Source: JAUNKE01 sp041853585
GTDB lineage: Bacteria; Bacillota; Clostridia; Peptostreptococcales; Filifactoraceae
Assembly: GCA_041853585.1 (NCBI GenBank)
Contig: JBGZSM010000056.1
Span: 24,664-88,663 of the forward strand
Direction of reading: 5' to 3'
DNA: 64,000 bases
The notes beneath the pieces are model-generated. The model saw nothing but the letters and a program-made list of their open reading frames with translations. It was not told where the DNA came from and made no database searches. This document shows, piece after piece, positions 34,833 to 43,795 of this stretch. Both the position numbers and the translations under genes were made by a program. How positions within the stretch are numbered: the first letter of the stretch is position 1; each line of letters starts with the position of its first letter.

Positions 34833-36950
34833 GTGGAAATTAGAAAGCGAAATGGTGAGAAAGTACAATTTGACGGCAACAAAATTGTTGTAGCAATCGA
34901 AAAGGCGATGAATTCCGCAACCGGTGTTTTTGAAGAAGGATTGGCAAAACGAATCGCGGACGAGATTGAGCGTTATGCCATCGAAAACGAGTTGGAGCTT
35001 TCGATTTATGATATAGAAGATCAGGTTTATTACAAATTGATAGAGAATAAAAATGCATCGACGGCACGAGCGTACGAAAATTATAAGGCGGTGCAGCGAT
35101 TTAAGCGAGAAACGAATACGACGGACGACAGTATCATCACGCTTTTACATAGAAAAAATGAAGAGGTGATGAAAGAGAACTCGAACAAGAACGCGGTAAT
35201 TGCATCGACGCAGCGTGATTTGATTGCGGGCGAGGTTTCCAAAGACATCGCCAGACGAAAGCTGATTCCGACCGACCTGCTCGAAGCGCATGACGAAGGC
35301 GTCATTCATTTGCACGATATGGATTATATCATTCAGCCGATGTTCAACTGCTGTTTGGTCAATATGGAAGATATGCTCGATAGGGGAACGGTCGTCAACG
35401 GCAAGCTGATTGAAACGCCGAAAAGTTTTCAGGTGGCTTGCAATGTCATGACTCAAATCATCGCACAGGTGGCGTCCAATCAATACGGCGGACAGTCCAT
35501 CAATATCAAATGTTTAGGAAAATATCTGCGCCGCAGCTATGAAAAAAATCTCGGCATTGCGTTGGATGCGACGGGAAATATCAAGGCGGCTGAAAAATTG
35601 GCGGAGAAGCTGACGCAAAAAGATTTGGAAAGCGGCATCCAAACGATTCAATATCAAATCAACACCTTGATGACTTCGAACGGACAGGCGCCTTTCGTCA
35701 CTTTGTTTTTACAAGTTGAAGAAGGACAGTATGAGCAAGAGGTGGCGCGCATCATTGAGGAAATTTTGAAGCAGCGTATTCAGGGAATAAAGAATGAATC
35801 GGGCGTCTATGTGACACCGGCATTTCCGAAATTGGTCTATGTGCTTGACGAAAACAATATCGGCGAGAATTCGCCATACTATTATTTGACATCGCTGGCG
35901 ATTCGTTGTACGGCGAAGCGGATGTATCCGGATTATATTTCCGCGAAGAAAATGCGTGAGAATTACGAGGGCAATGTTTTTTCTCCGATGGGTTGCCGCG
36001 CATTTCTTTCGCCATGGAAGGATGAGCGCGGGGAATATCGATTCGAGGGTCGATTCAACATCGGTGTATGCACCATCAATCTGCCGCAGATTGGAATTTT
36101 GGCGCATGGCGACGAGCAAAAATTCTTCGAGATTTTGGATAAGCGATTGGAGCTCGTGCGTCGCGCTTGTTTGCTCCGATATGATTTGCTCAAGGATGTG
36201 ACGAGCGATTCGAGTCCGATTCATTGGCAGCATGGAGCGATTGCGCGTTTGTCGCAACATGAGCCGATCGGCCATTTGCTCAAAGGCGGCTATGCGACGG
36301 TGACGCTCGGCTATATCGGAATCTATGAAGCGACCCTGTTGACGAAGGGAGTCAGCCACACACATCCGAAGGGCATGGAATTTGCAATGAGAATCATGGA
36401 CGCGATGAATGAAAAAGTTGCCGAGTGGAAAGCGAAGGACGGTTTGGGTTATGCGCTTTACGGTACGCCGGCGGAGAGTCTGTGTTATTCTTTTGCACGA
36501 CGGGACAAGGAGCGTTTCGGCATCATCAAGGATGTCACCGACAAAGGATATTACACGAACAGTTTTCATGTGGATGTGCGTGAAGAAATCGAGGCATTTG
36601 AAAAATTCAACTTTGAGGCGAAATTCCAGGACAAGTCGCGCGGCGGCTGCATTTCTTATATTGAAATTCCGAATATGTGTCACAATCTGGAGGCTTTGGA
36701 AAGCATGGTGCAATATATTTATGACAATATCACCTATGCGGAGTTCAACACGAAGAGCGATTATTGCCAAGTCTGCGGATTTGACGGCGAAATTATGATA
36801 AACGATGATAACGAATGGGAATGTCCACAATGCCATAATAAAGATTTGTCCAAAATCAATGTCACTCGTCGTACTTGCGGTTATTTGGGCGAGAATTTTT
36901 GGAATGACGGCAAGACTCGAGAAATCAAGTCGAGGGTGATGCATATCTGA
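34833..36950 (+). CDS. nrdD: Anaerobic ribonucleoside-triphosphate reductase NrdD
   Basis: The 705-residue class III reductase makes dNTPs without oxygen, using a glycyl radical. It has an N-terminal ATP cone (MEIRKRNGEKVQFDGNKIVV), the catalytic body with FNCCLVNMEDML and SPMGCRAF, a C-terminal zinc site (CQVCG ... CPQC) and the radical loop RRTCGYLGENFW, where Gly683 should carry the radical. The start is GTG 34833, with AGGAGGT six bases upstream. The stop overlaps the start of nrdG (TGATG), and the two are co-translated. Coexistence with class I NrdAB at 60 kb suits an organism that meets oxygen intermittently. Confidence 0.96.
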   Translation: MEIRKRNGEKVQFDGNKIVVAIEKAMNSATGVFEEGLAKRIADEIERYAIENELELSIYDIEDQVYYKLIENKNASTARAYENYKAVQRFKRETNTTDDSIITLLHRKNEEVMKENSNKNAVIASTQRDLIAGEVSKDIARRKLIPTDLLEAHDEGVIHLHDMDYIIQPMFNCCLVNMEDMLDRGTVVNGKLIETPKSFQVACNVMTQIIAQVASNQYGGQSINIKCLGKYLRRSYEKNLGIALDATGNIKAAEKLAEKLTQKDLESGIQTIQYQINTLMTSNGQAPFVTLFLQVEEGQYEQEVARIIEEILKQRIQGIKNESGVYVTPAFPKLVYVLDENNIGENSPYYYLTSLAIRCTAKRMYPDYISAKKMRENYEGNVFSPMGCRAFLSPWKDERGEYRFEGRFNIGVCTINLPQIGILAHGDEQKFFEILDKRLELVRRACLLRYDLLKDVTSDSSPIHWQHGAIARLSQHEPIGHLLKGGYATVTLGYIGIYEATLLTKGVSHTHPKGMEFAMRIMDAMNEKVAEWKAKDGLGYALYGTPAESLCYSFARRDKERFGIIKDVTDKGYYTNSFHVDVREEIEAFEKFNFEAKFQDKSRGGCISYIEIPNMCHNLEALESMVQYIYDNITYAEFNTKSDYCQVCGFDGEIMINDDNEWECPQCHNKDLSKINVTRRTCGYLGENFWNDGKTREIKSRVMHI

Positions 36951-37465
36951 TGCGTTATGCTCAGATTCGAAAATATGATGTCGCCAACGGAAGCGGAATT
37001 CGTGTCAGCCTGTTCGTATCGGGCTGCACATTGGGTTGCAAAAATTGTTTCAACAAAGCCTATCAGGACTTCAACTTTGGCGAAGAACTCGATGAAGCGA
37101 CGGTTGAGCGGTTAATCGGCTATCTTTCAAGTGATATGATAAAGGGCTTGAGCGTGCTCGGCGGTGAGCCGATGGATAATGCAAGGGAGCTTTGGGACAT
37201 CATTTACAAAATAAGGCAAAAAGTGGACAAAGAAATTTGGATTTACAGCGGCTATACTTTTGAGCAAATTCTCAAAGATGAATGGAAGAAAAAATTGTTG
37301 ATGCTTTGTGATGTGCTTGTGGACGGCAGATTTGTCGAAGAGCTCAAGGATTTGCGATTGCGATTCCGAGGCTCGAGCAATCAGCGCATTATCGATATTC
37401 GTTCCAGTTTGTCGTCGAGCAAGGCGGTATTGTATGCTCCGTATGACAAAAACGATAACAACTGA
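36950..37465 (+). CDS. nrdG: Anaerobic ribonucleotide reductase activase NrdG
   Basis: The 171-residue radical-SAM protein generates the glycyl radical on NrdD. The 4Fe-4S/SAM motif C-x3-C-x2-C is in SGCTLGCKNCFNKAY, and the GGEPMDN motif binds SAM. The start codon overlaps the nrdD stop. Length is typical. About 190 bases downstream a bidirectional hairpin separates it from the converging sigma-54 regulator. Confidence 0.95.
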   Translation: MRYAQIRKYDVANGSGIRVSLFVSGCTLGCKNCFNKAYQDFNFGEELDEATVERLIGYLSSDMIKGLSVLGGEPMDNARELWDIIYKIRQKVDKEIWIYSGYTFEQILKDEWKKKLLMLCDVLVDGRFVEELKDLRLRFRGSSNQRIIDIRSSLSSSKAVLYAPYDKNDNN

Positions 37466-37652
37466 GAAGACCGGAAGAATTGCCGGATAAAATCAAGTTG
37501 ACATCTTATTCGATACAAATCGGATGTTGTACTCGATAGAGGGAGTTCTATCCGACTTCGCTTCAAAGTAAAATGTATTTGACACCGAGATGGGAAACCG
37601 ATATATGCTAAAGCAAGGGATATGGCTAAAACTAAGACTATAAAAAATCCCC
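37466..37652. other. Intergenic region after nrdG
   Basis: No credible gene. A short inverted repeat gatag..ctatc lies near 37540. The next 300 bases, between the 37653 hairpin and the regulator stop, are also non-coding as far as can be seen and show no PRD or phosphotransferase-like remnant that could extend the regulator. Confidence 0.4.
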
Positions 37653-37690
37653 AAAAAAATGGCGAACTCGCAAGAGTAAGCCATTTTTTT
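37653..37690 (+). terminator. Bidirectional terminator, AAAATGGC-hairpin family, copy 2
   Basis: aaaaaaatggc-gaactcg-caa-gagtaa-gccattttttt. T-runs occur on both strands, so it can serve nrdG on the plus strand and the sigma-54 regulator on the minus strand. Confidence 0.8.
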
Positions 37691-37951
37691 GGTTTATGAA
37701 CTCGGTTTATAAGCTTATAACGATAAGTTTGACAGTAATCTCTAAAAGCCATAGCAGCTATCCTATCATCCTTTAATCATTCTCTCCTATTCGTGACACA
37801 TCTTCGCTTGCATAGAATCAATCAGGTATTACTATAATCCATAATGGGCATTGTTAAGCAAAAAGCATATTTCGCGCAGCTACATAAGCGTAAGCGTCGA
37901 TACGCCAAGCGACAAGAACAATCGCTCCGACAGAAAAGGTGCCGTCTTGAT

Positions 37952-39238
37952 TTATATTCGAATATGATCAATAAGACATTTTTCAAAACAATCCTGCAGA
38001 CTGTCCTTGCGAGAGATGATAACCGGCCCTTCTCTTAAAAATTGACTCAGAATCTTACTGCTCCCTCCCGCGGTAAAAAGTGAGAGAGCGATATGCGGGT
38101 TCAGATTACCGAATTCTATGTCCAGATGCTCCTTTTTTTCCAACAGATGTTTGTAATACGCATTGGCGCAAGTGAGTTTGATATCGGTTGAAAGCTGTCC
38201 GATGTTGTTAGGGCAATCGTAATGAACAAAGGTGATAATCATAGACTGTTCGATACGAATTTCTTTTTTTAATGTCATCGCTTCTTTCCAAAAGAAAAAA
38301 ATCACAAGCAACAGTCGCTCCAGAACGGAACGCTCTGAAAGCGAAGGAAGTTTGATATGAACCGGAATTCGTCTTAAGAAAGTGCTGAGCATTGAGCTTT
38401 GTGGAGTTTCGGTGGTGGCACAGATTAACAGAACATCCGCATGACGGGTTGTCTGTGTTTCCCCTAATCGCCGGAATATGCCCTTGTCCATCAAGAGAAA
38501 CAGTTTTTCCTGCCCCTCGGGATTGAGTCGATGAATTTCATCCAGGAATAAAATGCCCTGGTCGGCTAATTCGACCAAGCCGGCTTGATCGGAGATGGCA
38601 CCGGTAAAGCTGCCTTTAGAGTGTCCGAAAAGTTGGGACATTACCAGCTGAGGATTCTCCGCATAATTTGCGCAATTGTAGGTTATCAAAGACGATGATT
38701 TTTTTAGCCGTCCGCTCTTTTTGGCAAAATCGAACATACAGTGAGCAAAATGACTCTTTCCCACACCGGTGGCACCGGTGAGCAGGGTGTCCAATCCATG
38801 CGGAGGGTAAAGAATGGCTGCCTTCGCTTGCTCGATATGTGCTCGCAAGCTCTTACTGCTTCCGATGAGCAAATCAAAATCTGAAATACAAGCTGCATCA
38901 AGTGTGTCATTTTTCGTTTTATCATATTTGCTTGGATAAATTGTTTTTAAAAAATCGGGCAGCGATTGAAATTCGAGTTGTGGCAACTTGTAACCAAGCA
39001 TTTTTTCCAGATATTCAATGCTGAGATAAGTGACGGGGCGTCCTCGAATGCGTAGAACTTTATCGCGAGAAAACAAACGATTCAGTTCCATGCTGATATT
39101 ATTGCTGCCGATTTTGGTAACTTCTTCGATATTTTTAATTTGGCAGCGATAGATGGATTGCTCCACATTATTCCAATCAATGGAGGCGGTAGCATCCAAT
39201 ATATGTTGATATATTTTGGTGTTGCGAGTTTTTTGCAT
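37952..39238 (-). CDS. Short LevR-type sigma-54-dependent activator
   Basis: The 428-residue protein has an N-terminal winged-helix region (about 1-100) and a sigma-54 AAA+ domain: Walker A TGATGVGKSHFA, the sigma-54 contact loop GSFTGA in place of GAFTGA, and Walker B GILFLDEIHRLNPEGQ. LevR/MtlR-like relatives continue with PRD and EII-like phosphorylation domains to 800-950 residues. Here the protein stops right after the AAA+ region, and no such remnant follows, so sensing must differ. The start at 39238 is preferred because AAGGATA precedes it; ATG 39259 has no ribosome site. It is divergent from an operon with a canonical -24/-12 promoter 220 bases away, its obvious target. Confidence 0.85.
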   Translation of the reverse strand: MQKTRNTKIYQHILDATASIDWNNVEQSIYRCQIKNIEEVTKIGSNNISMELNRLFSRDKVLRIRGRPVTYLSIEYLEKMLGYKLPQLEFQSLPDFLKTIYPSKYDKTKNDTLDAACISDFDLLIGSSKSLRAHIEQAKAAILYPPHGLDTLLTGATGVGKSHFAHCMFDFAKKSGRLKKSSSLITYNCANYAENPQLVMSQLFGHSKGSFTGAISDQAGLVELADQGILFLDEIHRLNPEGQEKLFLLMDKGIFRRLGETQTTRHADVLLICATTETPQSSMLSTFLRRIPVHIKLPSLSERSVLERLLLVIFFFWKEAMTLKKEIRIEQSMIITFVHYDCPNNIGQLSTDIKLTCANAYYKHLLEKKEHLDIEFGNLNPHIALSLFTAGGSSKILSQFLREGPVIISRKDSLQDCFEKCLIDHIRI

Positions 39239-39277
39239 ATCATTATCCTTAATATTCATATTAAAATCTTGATATTC

Positions 39278-39306
39278 ATTATAAAGAGAGGTGGGAAGAT
39301 TGTCAA
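39278..39306 (-). promoter_or_regulatory. Consensus sigma-A promoter of the sigma-54 activator
   Basis: On the minus strand a perfect TTGACA, a 17-base spacer and a perfect TATAAT, giving a leader of about 30 bases to the start at 39238. Confidence 0.85.
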
Positions 39307-39386
39307 TTTATCGGGGAGAAAAATAAAATATTTTTAAATAAAAAAATCTTTCTAAGGAGATATTCGGGTGCAAGGGTAATTTGCCG

Positions 39387-39422
39387 TTGCTTTTTTCAAT
39401 AAGTCGAAGCAAATTAAAGCAA
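39387..39422 (+). promoter_or_regulatory. Candidate upstream activator sites
   Basis: TTGCTT (39387-39392) is inverted as AAGCAA at 39407-39412 and again at 39417-39422, 35-70 bases upstream of the -24/-12 promoter. This is a reasonable place for activator binding, but the repeats are short. Confidence 0.35.
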
Positions 39423-39455
39423 TTGTTTTCCTTTTTGTATTTTTTGATAGAAACA

Positions 39456-39473
39456 TTGGCATAAAAATTGCAT
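39456..39473 (+). promoter_or_regulatory. Sigma-54 (-24/-12) promoter of the amino-acid derivative operon
   Basis: TTGGCATAAAAATTGCAT places GG and GC exactly 10 bases apart, matching the consensus TGGCAC-N5-TTGCW except for one base. No sigma-A elements compete. Transcription should start near 39483. Confidence 0.88.
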
Positions 39474-39575
39474 AATACTATTGGCAAATGCGAAAGATAT
39501 AAATACAGGAGGGTGCAACAAACAGAAACTTTCGCTTTGTTTGTACTTGAGTTCTCAAGAATGCACGAAAGAAAT

Positions 39576-40565
39576 ATGAGTTATCCTATTAAAGTACGAA
39601 TGCTTTCCAAAACACAAGTGGAAAGTTTGTTGGAGCCGCAGGATGTTATTGATGCGGTGGATGAAACTTTTAAGGCGTTGGGAAATGGAGAGGTTTTTCA
39701 TCCGGTTAAAGAGCCGATTTGGATGGGAAAAGAATCCGCCAATATGTTGTTGGCAATGCCGGCACATTTGAAAAATAAAAAAATTGTCGGAATGAAATGG
39801 GTTAATCTTTTTACTTTTCAACAAGAGGGTATTCCTTCTTCTTATGGGAATCTTTTGATTCTAAGTAAGGAAGAAAACGGGCAACCTTATGCGATTATAG
39901 AAGCGACTGCCATCACGACGATGCGTACCGCGGGCGGGCATGCGGTTGTTGCGGCAAAATACTTGGCAAAAAAATCTTCTTCCGTTCTTTCTGTCATCGG
40001 TTGCGGTGCGGAGGCGAGAGCGGGCATCCGCAATTTTTTACATGCTTTTCCTCAATTGAAAGAGTTGCGAGTTTTCGATATCAATACCGCTGCGATGGAA
40101 GAAGTGAAAGCTCTTTATTCCGACAAAATAAAAGTCACTATAACTTCCGATGCAAAGGAAGCGGTATCGACAGCGGATATTGTGATGTTGGTTACTACCG
40201 CCCGCAAGCCGGTTGTGATGTTTGAGGATTTGAAAAAAGGATGCTTTGTTGCAGCGCTGTATTCTTTTTACGATTTCGACCCTCAAGCCTCGAAAAAAGC
40301 GGACAAATGGTATCTGGGCTCGAAAGACACGGATTATCACCAAATTATTCAGCAACCCAAATTAGCTCAGTATGATTTAAGAATGGAAGATGTGACGGCG
40401 GACTTGAGCGAAGTTGCGAGCGGAAAAGCGGTAGGTAGAGAAAACGACGACGAAATTATCATCTACACTCATATGGGAATGGGTGCGTTGGATACGGCGG
40501 TCGGCGACATTGTTTATCGGCGTGCCGTTGAAAAGAATATCGGTCAAATTGTAGATATGCATTAA
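39576..40565 (+). CDS. Ornithine cyclodeaminase/mu-crystallin-family protein
   Basis: The protein is about 329 residues, with an NAD(P)-binding Rossmann core (SSVLSVIGCGAEARAGIRNF) and the family's TTMRTAGGHAVVAAKYLA stretch. Members include ornithine cyclodeaminase, alanine dehydrogenase, ketimine reductase and lysine cyclodeaminase, so the reaction may be imine reduction or oxidative deamination. The start is uncertain. The frame is open to the promoter, ATGs occur at 39561, 39576 and 39600, and a strong AGGAGG at 39507 lies directly against an in-frame GTG (39513), which is too close for use. First gene of the sigma-54 operon. Confidence 0.82.
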   Translation: MSYPIKVRMLSKTQVESLLEPQDVIDAVDETFKALGNGEVFHPVKEPIWMGKESANMLLAMPAHLKNKKIVGMKWVNLFTFQQEGIPSSYGNLLILSKEENGQPYAIIEATAITTMRTAGGHAVVAAKYLAKKSSSVLSVIGCGAEARAGIRNFLHAFPQLKELRVFDINTAAMEEVKALYSDKIKVTITSDAKEAVSTADIVMLVTTARKPVVMFEDLKKGCFVAALYSFYDFDPQASKKADKWYLGSKDTDYHQIIQQPKLAQYDLRMEDVTADLSEVASGKAVGRENDDEIIIYTHMGMGALDTAVGDIVYRRAVEKNIGQIVDMH

Positions 40566-40574
40566 GGAGAGAAT

Positions 40575-41987
40575 ATGGCAAGAAAATACTTCAAAGCAAA
40601 TGAAACAAACTATACAAAAACACTGTCGGAATATGCGACAAATTTGAAATATGAGCAGATTCCAAAAGAAGTCATTGAGCGGGCAAAAATGATGACACTT
40701 CATACATTGGGTGTTTCGCTTGCGGCAAAACCGATTGATTTGTCCGATGCAGCCGTAAAGGTGGCTCGTGCCATCAATGGTGGAGCCGGAGGAAATGCGT
40801 CGGTATGGACAACGGGCGAAAAACTTTCGATGGTAAGTGCGAGTTTTGCCAACGGGACATTAGCGGATATGTTGGATTGGGAAGACTGTGCTTGGACGGG
40901 ACATCCGAGTGCCGGTGTTATTCCGTCGGCGATGGCGGTGGCTGAAGCGCTGAAGAAGGATGGCAAATCTTATTTGGAAGCGGTGGTGGCGGCTTATGAG
41001 GTCTATGTTCGGGCGGCGATGGCGGTTCAACCTCCTTCCGATTTTGACCACAACAAAGGCTGGGCGCTGGGGACATGGCAAATATTTGCAGCGACCACTC
41101 CGGCGGCGAAATTATTGGGTCTGGATAGCGAGCAGATGAATCAAGCTTTCGGGATGAGTGTTCTATTTGCAACGATGCCGACCAATCTTCAACAGGCGAC
41201 GATGAGCAATGCATATCATTACCAACATGGTATTGCCGCGCAAAACGGAGTGATGGCTGCGCTCTGTGCACAAAACGGAATTGAAAATCTGAAAGACTGT
41301 TTTGATATCCCTTATGCTTATTGCGAGCAGCTAACGATGCAGGTTTCCAGAGAGTGGTTGGATAAAAATCTGGAAGATGAATTCTACATGATGCAGATTC
41401 TGATTAAACATTGGCCGGCCAATATGTGGGTAAATACGCCGGTCGAAATTGTGGATTTGTTAGTAAAAGAGCATAGTATTCATCCGGACGATATTGAAGA
41501 AATCATTGTCAATCCGCCGACACAATATCGCATGCACTTTTTTGAAGAAGGATTTGAGAGTTTGATGGAAGCTCAGTTCAGCATGCCTTATGTTATCGGT
41601 GCTTTGTTGGTGGATCCGAATCCCGGTCCTAATTGGTACACAAAAGAAATGTTCCAAAATCCTAAGTTGATGGAATATGCGAAAAAAGTGAAGGCGGGAA
41701 AAAGCGCGGAGCATACATTGACGGAGAGTTTCAATATCTATCAATCGGGCAGTCATCCGGAAAAAACCGTCACCATTCTTATGAAGGATGGAAAAAAGTA
41801 TGAGAAAACCCAAAAGACACATAAAGGTCATCCGTTGGATATGTTGACGAGAGAGGAGTTTTGCGATTTATTCCGTAGAGAAGCTTCTTTTGCGTTACCT
41901 CCTGAAAAAGTCGAAAAGCTTATTGATTTTGTACTATCTTTAGAAGAAGTCAAAGATATGTCCATGATTCATGAGTTGCTTTCATAA
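40575..41987 (+). CDS. MmgE/PrpD-family protein
   Basis: The 470-residue protein is of the 2-methylcitrate dehydratase/cis-aconitate decarboxylase superfamily. Typical are the N-terminal helical half (VIERAKMMTLHTLGVSLAAK, GTLADMLDWEDC, HPSAGVIPSAMAVAEAL) and the C-terminal half with the AQFSMPYVIGALLVD segment. The family removes water, or in some cases decarboxylates, small carboxylic acids; the substrate here is unlikely to be methylcitrate because no propionate pathway genes are near. It is nine bases after the cyclodeaminase-like gene and preceded by AAGGAGAG. Confidence 0.85.
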   Translation: MARKYFKANETNYTKTLSEYATNLKYEQIPKEVIERAKMMTLHTLGVSLAAKPIDLSDAAVKVARAINGGAGGNASVWTTGEKLSMVSASFANGTLADMLDWEDCAWTGHPSAGVIPSAMAVAEALKKDGKSYLEAVVAAYEVYVRAAMAVQPPSDFDHNKGWALGTWQIFAATTPAAKLLGLDSEQMNQAFGMSVLFATMPTNLQQATMSNAYHYQHGIAAQNGVMAALCAQNGIENLKDCFDIPYAYCEQLTMQVSREWLDKNLEDEFYMMQILIKHWPANMWVNTPVEIVDLLVKEHSIHPDDIEEIIVNPPTQYRMHFFEEGFESLMEAQFSMPYVIGALLVDPNPGPNWYTKEMFQNPKLMEYAKKVKAGKSAEHTLTESFNIYQSGSHPEKTVTILMKDGKKYEKTQKTHKGHPLDMLTREEFCDLFRREASFALPPEKVEKLIDFVLSLEEVKDMSMIHELLS

Positions 41988-42019
41988 AATGGAATATGGC
42001 AAAATCGGGAGGTGATGAT

Positions 42020-43069
42020 ATGAAAATTGCAGTCATCGGAGGCGGCGGAACCGGAATGATGATGGCGGCGGATTTGACATTGCGGGGTTATGAAGTAGTG
42101 CTGTCGGATTTGGAAGAACACGCGGATCATATTTTGTCAGCCAAAGAGCGAGGATATATTGAGCTTATCGGGAATGCAACAACGGGCAAGGCGCGGATTC
42201 ATAAAATTACAACGGACATTGAAGAAGCCGTCCAATCGGCAAAATATATTTTTGTTGCTGCGGTCGTATATCGTCAGGAGGAATTGATTGAAGCGATGTT
42301 GCCCCATTTGAAATCGGAGCAGGTGATTTGCTTCTCGTCGGGCAACGGTGCATCGATTCTTTTGAAAAACAAATTAAAAGACAAGCAAATTTTGGTCGGA
42401 GAAATGCAGGGCAATGTCTTTCCTTGCAGAAGATTATCGGATGGTCGCGTAATAAGTGCGTTTGCATACAAAGAAAAGGCTGTTTCGGCTTTTCCCGCAA
42501 AAGATAACGAGAAGTTTGTTGAGCTCATTTTCCCGATATATCCATGTTATGCCGTGAAAAATGTGTTCCAGGCTATATTGAATGCACCAAATCTTTCCAT
42601 TCATTTGCCGGCGGGGATACTTGGTATAACAAAGATGGAGACGACAGAAGACTTTCGGCTGTATCGAGATGGAATATGTCCTTCGGTATTAACGCTCATA
42701 AAAGCGATTGAAGGTGAAAAAGAGCGGATAATGAAATATTTGGGCTATGAAAGTATGTCCGTATTGAAGCAGATGCAAATGGTGATGGAAAGGGACAGAC
42801 ATCCGCAGTTAGAAATTTTTCGAGACTTGGAAGGACCCGACAGCGTAGAACATCGATATATTACGGAAGATGCTCAGGCGGCAAACAGTCTGTTACTGTC
42901 TTTAGCTAAATCATTCGGTATTTCGGCACCTGTTTGCGAAGGATTGGTTTCAATCGCATCCGCATTGAATCATGTGGACTTTTATCAAAGCGGAAGAACC
43001 TTAAAGCGTTTTGGGATGGAAAATTTTTCTGTCACCGAACTCAACCGATATTTGGAAGAAGGAGTTTAA
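42020..43069 (+). CDS. NAD(P)-dependent opine/octopine dehydrogenase-family protein
   Basis: The 349-residue protein has an N-terminal Rossmann fold (MKIAVIGGGGTGMMMAADLT) and a helical C-terminal domain with the catalytic His region NAPNLSIHLPAGILG, as in octopine/nopaline dehydrogenases. These enzymes reversibly cleave N-(1-carboxyalkyl)-amino acids to an amino acid and a 2-oxo acid. The start at 42020 has GGGAGGTGAT upstream; an ATG at 41996 precedes that site and is not used. The racemase-fold gene follows after a single base. Confidence 0.82.
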   Translation: MKIAVIGGGGTGMMMAADLTLRGYEVVLSDLEEHADHILSAKERGYIELIGNATTGKARIHKITTDIEEAVQSAKYIFVAAVVYRQEELIEAMLPHLKSEQVICFSSGNGASILLKNKLKDKQILVGEMQGNVFPCRRLSDGRVISAFAYKEKAVSAFPAKDNEKFVELIFPIYPCYAVKNVFQAILNAPNLSIHLPAGILGITKMETTEDFRLYRDGICPSVLTLIKAIEGEKERIMKYLGYESMSVLKQMQMVMERDRHPQLEIFRDLEGPDSVEHRYITEDAQAANSLLLSLAKSFGISAPVCEGLVSIASALNHVDFYQSGRTLKRFGMENFSVTELNRYLEEGV

Positions 43070-43070
43070 T

Positions 43071-43787
43071 ATGAGTGCGCATGACTTCGTTGTTGGGATT
43101 ATCAATGTCAGTGATACAAAAAGTGTTGTCATTGAATCGGAATTTCGGGATTGTTTACCTTCCAATGTACGAATCATTTTTCGGTATGCACCGCTTCAAA
43201 CGGTATCCTATGACGGATTGATGAAATTTTTGGATGCGTTGCCGCAAGCGCTGGGAGAGATGATTGATGAAAATCCGGATGTTGTTGTAATTCCGAGCAT
43301 GACCGGAAGTGCGATTAAAGGGTATGAAATCGTGAATATGCTGGAGCAAAGATATGGAGTTCCGGTCATCGTTCCGGCTTTGGAAATAAAAAAATATCTT
43401 AAAAAAATAAGAAAAATGAACATAGCCATTGTTTCTGCATTTGGTGTGGAATTAAATCTGTTGGAGCAACTATTTTTTAAGAATCATGATATTGAGGTGG
43501 TCAATTTAATCAATCTTTTTGATACGGCGAGTGAAGAAAGATTGAGAGTGGAACTTATTGACGCGGACTTGGTGCTCGATAAAGTGCGCTCGGCAAATTT
43601 TGACAAAGCGGAAGCGGTGCTTTTTGACAGTCCCACTTACCAACTGAAATTGATTATGCAGGAATTAAAAAAATATATTCATGTTCCAATTTTATCGGTC
43701 AATGAGGTTTTAATTTATTCTACTTTAAAAAAGTTGGGTTTATCGACAGAGCATTTGTCGTTGGAAAAAAGTACAGATGATTTTTAG
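43071..43787 (+). CDS. Asp/Glu racemase-superfamily protein lacking both catalytic cysteines
   Basis: The 238-residue protein resembles maleate isomerase/arylmalonate decarboxylase-like members of the aspartate/glutamate racemase superfamily. In active members each half carries a catalytic Cys, in loops such as ACTSGS and SCT. Here the equivalent loops read VIPSMTGSAIKG and LFDSPTYQLK, with Met and Ser/Pro instead. A two-base racemisation or isomerisation through thiols is therefore not expected; a different chemistry or a binding role is possible. The ATG at 43071 directly follows GAAGGAG; the upstream open frame lies in the dehydrogenase gene. Confidence 0.72.
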   Translation: MSAHDFVVGIINVSDTKSVVIESEFRDCLPSNVRIIFRYAPLQTVSYDGLMKFLDALPQALGEMIDENPDVVVIPSMTGSAIKGYEIVNMLEQRYGVPVIVPALEIKKYLKKIRKMNIAIVSAFGVELNLLEQLFFKNHDIEVVNLINLFDTASEERLRVELIDADLVLDKVRSANFDKAEAVLFDSPTYQLKLIMQELKKYIHVPILSVNEVLIYSTLKKLGLSTEHLSLEKSTDDF

Positions 43788-43795
43788 GAGGAGAT

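Noticed and set aside
35709..36944. A 411-codon minus-strand frame opposite nrdD
   Set aside because: nrdD is unambiguous on the plus strand; the antisense product has the His/Arg/Ile-rich composition typical of a shadow and no start signals.
37844..38038. Small plus-strand frame near the end of the sigma-54 regulator
   Set aside because: It overlaps the 3' end of the regulator on the other strand, has basic low-quality composition and no ribosome site.
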